Shown here: positions 55,994-64,000 of the stretch, piece after piece
How the letters are laid out: every line of letters starts with the position of its first letter
How positions within the stretch are numbered: position 1 is the stretch's first letter
Assembly (NCBI GenBank): GCA_946902875.1
Contig: OX336343.1
Coordinates: 13,141,361 to 13,205,360 of the forward strand
Direction: 5' to 3'
DNA length: 64,000 nucleotides
From: Nematopogon swammerdamellus
Taxonomy: Eukaryota; Arthropoda; Insecta; Lepidoptera; Adelidae
The notes under the pieces: generated by a model
Databases searched by the model: none
What the model saw: the letters and a program-made list of their open reading frames with translations, nothing else
Told to the model about the DNA's origin: nothing
Program-made: the position numbers and the translations under genes

Positions 55994-56329
55994 TTTTTTA
56001 TTTACTCGTTTTTAGTTTGATTTTTTTATAATTTTTTTCTTTCATGTTGTTCCCACGAGTAATGGAACAATAACAGTAGACCCCCCAGAGGTCCATGTAG
56101 AGGGGCAAGGCTCTCATACAACAAGGTGTGCCCAGCCTTGAGGTTGAAACGCTAACGACATATCATTTTTATCCACCCTAATGCCACACAGTCCTCGGCA
56201 CGTTTCAAACGTTGAGTTGGGTGGTGTATCGCTAACGACGTATCATTTTTAGCCACCCTAACGCCACACAGTTCTCGGCACAATACAGAAACCTTAACTT
56301 GGGTGGATTCAAAGAAATATCCTGATCAT
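55994..56329. other. Inserted non-coding DNA within the Mutator-like gene
   Basis: Contains two copies of a ~95-bp block (cgctaacgacatatcatttt, then ccacacagtcctcggcac) at 56,150 and 56,230. Probably the leader of the minisatellite element that follows. Confidence 0.5.
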
Positions 56330-56866
56330 TATTTTTGTTTTATTTAAGTTCAACAGTTCACCTCCTGCATCTATAATCAGATCTTCGTCACCAAGTATAT
56401 TGGTAGAAGTATGGGACACTCGTCCAAACAAACCAAATGAGCCCAAACTCGAGGGGGTTACTAGTAACGGTTGAAGAGTTCCACTGTATACCTCCTGACT
56501 CCATCATCAGACCCTCGTCACCAAGTGGTTGAAGAGTTCCACTGTATACCTCCTGACTCCATCATCAGACCCTCGTCACCAAGTGTATTGGTAGAAGTAT
56601 GAGACACTCGTCCAAACCAACCAAATGAGCCCAAACTCGAGGGGGTTACTAGTAACGGTTGAAGAGTTGCACTGTCCACCTCCTGACTCCATCATCAGAC
56701 CCTCGTTACCAAGTTGAAATTATCATAATATTGTATTGTCACGAGAACTCAATGCGTGTGCAAAGTTTCATAAAAATCGGTTCAGTAGAAGTAGTTGAAA
56801 AAGTTGTCGCAAGATTTGAAACAAAGATAGAAACAAATATACGGAGTCAAGCTAAATAAAACCGTT
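56330..56866 (+). repeat. ~131-bp minisatellite element, copy 2
   Basis: Same repeat units and same 3' part as at 31,390-32,020; ends with aataaaaccgttta immediately before the resumed transposase frame at 56,872. Another short internal duplication (ggttgaagagttccactgta) is seen at 56,470/56,527. Confidence 0.82.
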
Positions 56867-56871
56867 TAGTA

Positions 56872-57654
56872 ATGAGAAAAAATACAGAAAATCCGGTAGA
56901 CGTAAACAGGTCCGCTGTTGCGGGTGCAATTGCAATAGGATGTGGTTTTTCGCAATTAGAAGAACTTATGGCAGCACTCAATGTCCCCTTCATGACGAAT
57001 CCATTTTATTCGAAAATGCACAATGATATTTGTTTAAAATGGCATGAAACGGCTGCCGAAGAAATGGAAAAGGCTGCAAAAAGAGAACGCGATGCTGCTT
57101 TAAAAGAAGGTCGTGTTGATAAATTCGGCAACGCAATAATTGAAGTTATTGCGGACGGGTGTTGGTCAAAGAGATCTTACAAACAAAATTATTCCGCCTT
57201 ATCGGGAGCTGCGGCTATAGCTGGCAAAAGATTTAGAGAGGTGGTGTTATGGGCGTGAAAAATAAGTTTTGTATCGTTTGTAGCCGGGCAGAAAAAAATA
57301 AAGTCGAACGAAATAACCACAAATGTTTCAAAAATTATAATGGGCCTTCTACAGGCATGGAGTGTGAAATTATTTTGGAAGAATTTAAATCGTCGGAAGA
57401 TACGGCCTTGTTTATGCTAAATTAATTTCCGATGGTGACTCCAGCACATATTCTAAAATTTTACAAGCAAAACCTTACCATGGGTGCACGGTCGAAAAGA
57501 TTGAATGCCGTAATCACGTGCTCAGAAAGGAGACGGATACGCTTTCATACAATCTTGGGCCCGATTGTAAAAAGATGAAAATGGTGTCAATTAATAGCCT
57601 AAATATTATTAAATCTTCACTGAAATTTCAACAGATTTTGCCAATCTGAGTTTT
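56872..57654 (+). pseudogene. Mutator-like transposase, catalytic core (N-terminal half)
   Basis: The frame reads VNRSAVAGAIAIGCGFSQLE, LNVPFMTNPFYSKMH, VIADGCWSKRSYKQNY and ALSGAAAIAGKRF, a strong match in pattern to the Mutator-like transposase domain of insect and other animal proteins. It then shifts frame at ~57,252 (NKFCIVCSRAE with CCHC-like cysteines) and again at ~57,420 (KLISDGDSSTY, PYHGC, IECRNHVL). The D residues in ADG and SDGDSS are the likely first two catalytic acids. It ends near 57,654, where inserted DNA begins. Confidence 0.8.
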
Positions 57655-58550
57655 TATTGATTTAGTTTAACTATTATAGACATAACATAGGCGCAGCAAC
57701 CAGACCCACCGTTTACTACCCACTCAAAATTCACTTCTATAGATCTTCTGTGTATGTTTGCTTCAAAATAATAAAATAATGCAATATAATATCGAAACTT
57801 TTTCAGAATTCTAGTTATTTATGTTTTGTAAATGTTATTAAATGAAAATACAACTGACAGCTATGACAGCTCTTCTTCTTTATAAATTGTTTCCTTTTAT
57901 CACAGACTATATATAGTCCTTTTATTATTGTGAATGTTTCATTTTTTTAAATAGTAAAATGTTAATTTGTAATTACTTTATTTAATCTAGGAATTAAGTA
58001 ATCAAAACAATTAATAAAAATCTAAAACAAATAACTAAAACTAACCTAAAACATAACTTACCTATCTAACAAAAGAAAAATTAAGGAGAACCTATAAATA
58101 AAAAAATTTCTTCTAGTTCAGCCGAGGCAGCCATAGTCCCTAGGACGCTAATAGCGTTCCCGCTTTGAATTTCTAGGCTTATGCGGCGTATGAAGTAAGC
58201 CTTGGCACGCACGTCACCGGACTTATCCACTAGCAATTTCCCGATGGTTTCGGCAAAAGCCCGTGCGTCCGGTGACCACACGCCAAGGGTTTCCACTGCA
58301 AATCCATTTGTAATGGATTTAATTACTTTAATTGAGTTATTCATTTGGTGCTAGCGTTTTTATTTTTAAATGTTTAAAATCATGTATCTACATTAATATA
58401 TATTTAGTTTAATCGTAATCGTTTTTCTTAACACTTTTTTTAAGATTTCTCTTTTTCTAGATAAAGTATTGGGTTGATATTTTACAGTTTAATAAAGAAA
58501 AATATAACCATTATTTTTAACCATACCTCATTTTATTACCATCGGGCCCA
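57655..58550. other. DNA inserted into the Mutator-like gene, with a retroelement fragment
   Basis: AT-rich; includes the reverse-strand nuclease-related fragment at 58,081-58,344 and flanking AT-rich DNA resembling the sequence beside the 3.5-kb fragment. Insertion boundaries could not be fixed. Confidence 0.5.
58081..58344 (-). pseudogene. Retroelement C-terminal fragment related to 3.5 kb
   Basis: FAVETLGVWSPDARAF, YFIRRISLEIQSGNA and ISVLGTM parallel the motifs at 3,519-3,887 on the minus strand. No nuclease core or RT is attached. Both copies end in similar AT-rich DNA, as expected for 5'-truncated insertions of one retroelement family. Confidence 0.55.
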
Positions 58551-58742
58551 AACATCCCCGTCTCCTTTTTGTAATAAACTAAGAGCTATGTCTAAAGATA
58601 CAAAATATCCGATAAAATTGAGAAAATTACTGACTGACAAGTTAATTAAAATCATGCGCAAATCAATGTGTAAATCCATTAAACATAATAAAGAGTCAGG
58701 AGATTTTGATATCGGCAGCCGAATAAGGAACATTAATCGAGA
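58551..58742 (+). pseudogene. Mutator-like transposase, middle piece
   Basis: The frame FCNKLRAMSKDTKYPIKLRK, then LLTDKLIKIMRKSMCKSIKHN, looks like the basic helical middle region of the same transposase family (KxLxPLxxRK...L). It runs exactly to the hAT target duplication at 58,735-58,742; the reading resumes after the element at 62,000. Confidence 0.6.
58735..58742. repeat. 8-bp target duplication ATCGAGAT (left)
   Basis: Repeated exactly at 62,000-62,007. Fits the hAT preference for T at position 2 and A at position 7. Confidence 0.82.
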
Positions 58743-59048
58743 TTAGAGTTGTAAAGATGCCGTTTTTTGCACTTTGATACGGATTTATTTGACTTAGGTA
58801 CCGTAAAACACGGAAAGATTCGAAAAGTATTTTCATATGAGATACCTACTTGCTCTTTTCGCGTTTTATTCCTGTTCTTTGCTCGAAACCAAAAAGTGAG
58901 TGACCAAAGTTCGTATTGAACAGGAACACCGTAAAAAACACGTAAAGATTCAACAGGAAAAGAAATAAGAGTCGCAAATAGCTCTATCGCAGAGAAGCTT
59001 ATCATTTCCAAATTATGTAGGTACTCATAATAACTCTTTTTTTATGTA

Positions 59049-59275
59049 ATCCGGTATGGCTGGCTGAGTCAGAGGGGTCTGAGTGCATAATCCAACCAGC
59101 CAATATCACCTCCAAGAAGGTAGGTGCCATATCGGAGACTTCCCTGGATTGCTGGCTATACTGAACTAGAGGAGAACACAACCGAGGCTACTATGCGGCC
59201 ATCTTACATCCAGTACAGTGGTACCAACCCAGTCGGCTACAATTTGAGCCTACCACCTAGTAAGGGGCAAGGCAA
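59049..59275 (-). mobile_element. Diverged SINE tail, copy E
   Basis: ggtgccatat, tggctatactgaacta, cagtggtaccaacccagtcg and ctaccacctagtaagg correspond to the body of the chimeric SINE on the minus strand. The head is not recognisable. Confidence 0.5.
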
Positions 59276-60619
59276 TCTTTGTTTTAATTTATGTTTTATA
59301 AGGTTCCGTATCCGTCGTACGGTACCCTATTACTAAGCCTACGCCGTCTGTCTGTCTGTCTATCTGTCCGTCTGTCCGAGGGCTGTATCTCTTGAACCGC
59401 AATAGGTAGGTACCCCGTGAAAATTTTCACATAATAGGTATGTGTTATTATCAGGGATCGGAATTAGGTAGAGTGATTTGGTACCAAAGTAGGTAAAGTT
59501 CGCGAGAGGATATAATATGGAGTTGTTAAAACCACCACTTTGTATGGGAATTCTGAAAATTTCCTGGGAAATTTCTGGGACTGGATTTTTCTTCGGGATC
59601 GTATTTATTGACTAAATACAAGCTTCTTTTGTTCTTAGATGATTTTCTCTAGAGTGGCCGCTTATGGAGATATAATTTTTTTCATAAATTTTTATTTCTA
59701 CTCAATTTACAGGAAAACTGGGGAAGATGTTATAAAATAATCTAAGATTATACGGAACTGGTTACAAAACAAGATCTAATTTGTTGTCGTACCATCATTG
59801 GTTCTCGATTTATTGCTCGCCGCGATTCTGAATTATCCAGGACGGCATTTGTATGGAAAGCTCCGCCCCCTTTTCTGATTTAATTTCTCGAATGTTGATA
59901 TTTTTTCGCCTGAATCCTATTTATAGACGAAATATAAGACACTTTTATTCTTACACGTTTTTGAAAAAAATCGATATTTCCGGAGAAAAAAAAAATCTAA
60001 AATATTTTTTTTTCAAAATGTTCTCGATTGCTAATGTTTTTTTGGCGGATTCTTATTTCTAAACTAAATATAAGACACTTTTATTCTTACACGTTTTTCC
60101 CTTAAGTCGATATTTCCGGAGAGAAAAATAAAACAACCCATTTTTTCATATTTTCTCGAATGTTGATGTTTTTTCGCCTGAATCTTATTTCTAGATGAAA
60201 TACGAATCTGTAGTTGCAATCATTTAAATTCTTTTCAGAATCATTTAAAAAAGTGGCCACCATTTTGAACTTTTTAGTTACTGGACCAATTGCTTTCAAA
60301 ATCGCTATCTGGGTGTCTGTGTGGGCTCTGAATACGAATCTGTAGTCAAAATTTAAAACAAGTGGCCGCCATTTTAAACTTTTTAGTTATCGGACCGATT
60401 GCTTTCAAAATCGATATCTGGGTGTATGTGTGGACCCTGAATACGAATCTGTTGTCAACATAAAGTGGTCGCCATTTTTAACTTTTTAGATACTGGACCG
60501 ATTGCTTTCAAAATCTATATTTGGGTGTTTCTGTGTGCTTTGAATACAAATCCGTTGTCAAAATTTTAAAAAAGTGGCCGCCATTTTGAACCTATTAGTT
60601 TTGACTACAAATTAACGTA

Positions 60620-60705
60620 CCGTGTGGGGTCGGTACTTAAAAAGAATAGCCCCACTGCATCTCTCCCCGTCGCATGTCGTAAAAGTCGACTAAGGGATAA
60701 GAAAA
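60620..60705 (+). repeat. Short dispersed repeat upstream of SINE, copy 2
   Basis: Matches 32,709-32,793 (ccgtgtgggg, atagccccactgcatctctc). Directly precedes the SINE at 60,709. Confidence 0.65.
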
Positions 60706-60708
60706 TTC

Positions 60709-61103
60709 GTCAGCCTCGGTAGCTCAGTGGCGCGGTTGGTTAGTCAACTGTTATTAAGCAACGCTGAGCGCGGTCAGTGATTGGATGGGTGACCGCTCGA
60801 CCGTTGGAGGCTGACCGTGGTTCGGATTCCACGTTAAACTGTAGGTCCCTTCCCTTCTTACCTTACTAGGTGGTAGGGTTTATCCTGGCCGGGTTGGTAC
60901 CACCGCACTGAACGAAACGTCGGTCGAAACGGCTATGTAAATAGTTCGTGTTTTCCGTCCAGTTTAGTGTAGCCGACATGAAATGAAGGGAAGCACTGAC
61001 ATGGCACCTTGTTCACCCTGTGTTATGGGCTGACATCACGGATGTTGTAGGTGATGTAGCCAACCGTGTCAGGTTCCATAAAAAAAAAAAAAAAAAAAAA
61101 AAT
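60709..61103 (+). mobile_element. tRNA/5S-chimeric SINE, copy F, full length with A-tail
   Basis: Head gtcagcctcggtagctcagt, 5S-like block (ttaagcaacgctgagcgcgg, gattggatgggtgaccgc), B-box-like ggttcggattcc, common body and a ~24-nt A run at 61,080-61,103. Sits in the loop of the hairpin inside the hAT-type element. Confidence 0.85.
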
Positions 61104-61999
61104 ATTAATATTCAGAGCTCACACAGACACCCAGATATAGATTTTGAAAGCAATCGGTCCAGTAACTAAAAAGTTCAAAATGGCGGCTTCTTCTTTTAAA
61201 TTTTGACTACAGATTAGTATTCAAAACCCACACAGACACCCAGATATCGATTTTGAAAGCAATCAGTCCAGTAACTAAAAAGTTCAAAATGGCGGCTTCT
61301 TCTTTTACATTTTGACTACAGATTCGTATTCAAAACCCACACAGACACCCAGATATCGATTTTGAAAGCAATCAGTCCAGTAACTAAAAAGTTCAAAATG
61401 GCGGCCACTTGTTTTAAATTTTGACTACAGATTCGTATTCAGAGCCCACACAGACACGCAGATATCGATTTTGAAAGCAATCGGTACAGTAACTAAAAAG
61501 TTCAAAATGGCGGGCACTTTTTGAAATGTTCACTGCAGATTCGTATTTCGTCTAGAAATAAGATTCAGGGGAGAAATCAACATTCGAGAAAATATGAAAA
61601 AATAAGTTGTTTTATTTTTCTCTCCGGAAATATCGACTTAAGTGAAAAACGTGTAAGAATAAAAGTGTCTTATATTTCGTTTAGAAATAAGAATCTGCCA
61701 AAAAAACATCAGCAATTGAGAACATTTTGGAAAAAATAATTTTATATTTTTTTTCTCCGGAAATATCGATTTTATTGAAAAATGTGTAAGAATAAAAGTG
61801 TCTTATATTTCGTCTAGTAATAAGATTCAGGCGAAAAAATATCAACATTCGAGAAATTAAATCAGGAAAGGGGGCGGAGCTTTTCGCGGCGAAAATTTCA
61901 TCCAGTATTGGTATCATACATGAAAGAAACGGAAAAACCCTGTGTTTTTCGTTTTATTCAAAATGTATTTTTCGGAATTTTTCTGCCTTTACAACACTA

Positions 62000-62007
62000 A
62001 TCGAGAT
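62000..62007. repeat. 8-bp target duplication ATCGAGAT (right)
   Basis: Exact copy of 58,735-58,742. Confidence 0.82.
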
Positions 62008-62500
62008 ATAATGAACGTTCCTATGCATGCTTTCAGACGACATAGCAGTTGCTCTCCATATTACTGTAATTCAGAACCTGTTCTTGATTTTTATGGCTTA
62101 GTAAACAACAGCTCTTTTTGGCTAAGAATCAAAGTAATTTTCAGAGCCGTCGCCAATAACGCCAGAAGTTTATTATATGATGTGGACAGTAATATGGTCG
62201 AATGCTTCAATAGTGTTGTTGCAAAATTCGTCATGCGCAAATGGGTCAACTATTCTTTCAAACAATCATATCAAGGACGTTGTGCTGCAGCTGTAGTTTC
62301 ATTCAACACCAAAAAACCTATTTGCACATTATTCAAGAAAATTTCTGGTAGCAATCCCAAAGGCCGTATGCATACAATGGAATTAAAAAGAGTTAAAGCA
62401 AAAGAGCAAGCAAAAAAATATTTCAGAAAAAAAAGGTCATATAAGGATTCTTCAGCATTTTTTTTTTCAGAATTTTTGAATAAGTTTTTGATAGAAAAAT
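62008..62500 (+). pseudogene. Mutator-like transposase, C-terminal piece
   Basis: The frame reads HSSCSPYYC, LLYDVDSNMVECFNSVVAKF, YQGRCAAAVVSFNTKKPI and NPKGRM. The VE.FN..VAKF and YQGRC.AAV motifs close the catalytic core in insect Mutator-like proteins; the E in VECFN is the likely third catalytic acid. The open frame continues to 62,652, but the last ~50 codons look non-homologous and the N-terminal ~20 codons are hAT sequence read through. Confidence 0.72.
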
Positions 62501-63635
62501 ACGTGTCTGTGACATGCAGACGGACAGACATAGAGACACCGAGCGATTCCATTAGGGTCCCTTTTTGTAATTTTTGCGACGGAATCCTAAAAATACATAT
62601 ATGTACCTTTCTACATATAAACACCATCAGACAAACAATTCAACATTATTAAGATGTGGTTGAAAACTAGAAACTTCATTGCCGTTGGTTGACCACGTGG
62701 CCGAAGGATGGGTCAATAATTAATATGCTTGGTGTCGGCCTATGTACCTACTACGGTCTTGGCCGAAATACCAAAACGCTGTGCAAGGATAATTTCGTAG
62801 CCGAGAAATGGATACAAGGTAAACCAAAAGTACTAGAGTAAAAGAGAAGAACATATATCCATGGCTATATTACGTAGACAGTCATCCTCTTTGGGTTGTT
62901 AAAAAATAACTGGTGGTACCTACAGACTTACGCATTACGTTCTCTACTTTTATTGACTGCTCTGTGCTGTGCTCAACTCGACGGCGGCGCGGCGGCGCGA
63001 TGCCGGTGCCGCGCCGCCGCGTCGCACGTGTGTGTCGGCGCGCGGCGCGGCGCGGGTCAACGTCGCGCCGCGCCGCCGCGCGCCGGGGGAGGCGCGGGGA
63101 GCCTCGCGGTTCGAGAAGGGTAGTGGAGAAGAAGGGAGGTAAAGCAGGCGGAGCTTCTTGCATTGAAATCACCTTAAACAAGTTGTCAATATAAAACAAT
63201 TCAAATTAGGTATAAGAAATTGGCTTCTTTCAACTGACAGAACAGTATGTGAAAACATGTTCCATATTAATATTTAATCTATTTGCTGCTTATTTATACA
63301 TCATTGTATATTATCTATCTTAGTTCTATCTCATAGTCGATATTTTTTGATTGTTTGTGATTATTTTATGTTTTTTTATTATTTTAATTTTAATTTTTGC
63401 TTTCCATTATTATTTTGTCTAATTATGAAATTGTTATTGTAAAACCTGAGTGCATCGACACAGGCGCAAGCCCAGTGGTGCACTTGGGACATCTATCACA
63501 TGTGTTTTTGTTTTCTGTGTCTACTCTTTTCCTTTTTCTTTTCTAAACATTTTGTGACACTAACCAAGACTTAAGAAAATGAAATTGTTACTAACCTTCT
63601 CAACAATAAAAAAAATTTGGAATTTGGAATTTGGA
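62501..63635. other. Non-coding stretch, with CpG-rich patch
   Basis: 62,975-63,115 is extremely CG-rich (gcgcggcggcgcgatgcc). ORFs on both strands there are compositional. The rest is AT-rich. A T-rich stretch at 63,355-63,415 precedes the CR1 fragment. Confidence 0.5.
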
Positions 63636-63812
63636 AAACTCAATAAGGTGCGACGGTACTTCACGCCGGACCAAAAGCTGCTTTTGTATAAATCGCAGAT
63701 CAGGTCCTGCTTGGAGTACTGCTCGCACCTGTGGGATGGCTCTGCCAAATACCAGCTTGCGCCTTTGGACTCGATCCAGCGTCGAGCCGTGCGACTAGTG
63801 GGTGACCCCGAA
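63636..63812 (+). pseudogene. CR1-group LINE fragment
   Basis: LNKVRRYFTPDQKLLLYKSQ, RSCLEYCSHLWDGSAKYQL and LDSIQRRAVRLVGDP are the post-RT region of lepidopteran CR1-type elements, the same family as 50,756-51,520. Truncated on both sides; its 3' side meets the half palindromic MITE at 63,814. Confidence 0.78.
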
Positions 63813-63813
63813 G

Positions 63814-64000
63814 CGTGTTATTACGCATATTATACGCCCCACGATTTTATATTAGTCTGCTAAAAGTCTCAATTTATTACTTGTTCCGCTGACGCAGCGA
63901 CACAATGTGCCCTTTCGCATCCGACATGAGAAGACTGCACGCTAGTATTGCACGATTTCTTACCCAGACGTAAAATCTTAAGAAGGCCCAGGCTTGTGTC
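63814..64000 (+). mobile_element. Half copy of the palindromic MITE, cut by window end
   Basis: Matches the centre and right arm of 55,431-55,993 (gttattacgcatattatacg, cgcagcgacaca, cttacccagacgtaaaatct) with a few substitutions. Only the one arm is present on the left side; the outer end lies beyond the window. Confidence 0.85.

Larger units (their letters stand above)
58743..61999. mobile_element. Non-autonomous hAT-type element with internal giant hairpin, 3,257 bp
   Basis: Ends TAGAGTTGTAAAG and CTTTACAACACTA (13-bp terminal inverted repeats with one mismatch), bounded by an 8-bp duplication. No transposase. From ~59,840 to 60,600 the left arm mirrors 61,110-61,900: segments such as tctcgaatgttgatattttt and ttcgcctgaatc appear inverted on the right. 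Each arm also holds about four tandem ~100-bp units (gccgccattttgaactttt, gattgctttcaaaatc). A full SINE occupies the loop, and a degraded SINE tail lies at 59,049. Confidence 0.85.

Noticed and set aside
62882..63199. ORFs across the CpG-rich patch
   Set aside because: Open on both strands because of GC-rich composition; no motif.

Overview
The window looks like transposon-dense, AT-rich insect nuclear DNA, most likely from a moth or butterfly. The signs are a dead insect-type Maverick/Polinton, RTE and R4/Dong-like LINEs, terminal motifs and repeats that I associate with lepidopteran genomes (for example the cccgcggcttcgctcgcg terminus), intron-like signals, poly(A) tails and microsatellites. 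Nothing suggests a bacterial operon. Only one stretch looks like an ordinary host gene: a probable exon of a GT92-type glycosyltransferase near 34.86-35.18 kb. Almost everything else is mobile DNA or its debris.

Centrepiece, 6,881-19,936: a complete Maverick/Polinton (adintovirus-like) integrated DNA-virus relative. It has ~0.5-0.6 kb terminal inverted repeats, AG...CT ends and a perfect 6-bp target duplication (ACCCGT). Two divergent gene blocks face outward. The minus-strand block (12.1 to 7.7 kb) carries an unknown gene, a PLA2/pVI-like minor virion protein, an adenain-like protease, a penton-like protein, a small conserved-looking ORF, the double-jelly-roll major capsid protein and an unknown gene. 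The plus-strand block (14.9 to 18.8 kb) carries the packaging ATPase, a multi-frameshifted conserved gene, a proline-rich repeat protein and a retroviral-type integrase with a chromodomain. No protein-primed DNA polymerase B is visible; the 2.7 kb where the blocks diverge holds a ~57-bp satellite. Most genes are broken, so this is a fossil, but the ATPase is intact.

Other layout. 1-6.8 kb: satellites, a tRNA/5S-chimeric SINE, inverted repeats and a foldback-type element built of GGCCGAAGGCC repeats. 20-27.3 kb: a second copy of the satellite, then an almost full-length R4/Dong-like LINE on the minus strand. 28-35 kb: SINE copies, a 131-bp minisatellite, a 0.4-kb tandem duplication and the host exon. 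35.57-38.70 kb: a striking 3.13-kb foldback element with perfect 36-bp ends and a 7-bp target duplication, filled with oppositely oriented TTGTCAAC repeats. 39.6-42.8 kb: a MITE and a second GGCCGAAGGCC element. 45.4-53.9 kb: five LINE fragments or elements, one with a 761-codon open RTE frame. 54.3-62.5 kb: a Mutator-like transposase gene split into pieces by nested insertions, including a 0.56-kb palindromic MITE, retroelement debris and a 3.26-kb hAT-type element that is itself a hairpin with a SINE in its loop.

The observations I would follow first are the TTGTCAAC foldback element, the SINE family whose head carries a 5S rRNA promoter between tRNA A and B boxes, and the short perfect palindromes sitting exactly at two frame-breaking points in the Maverick.
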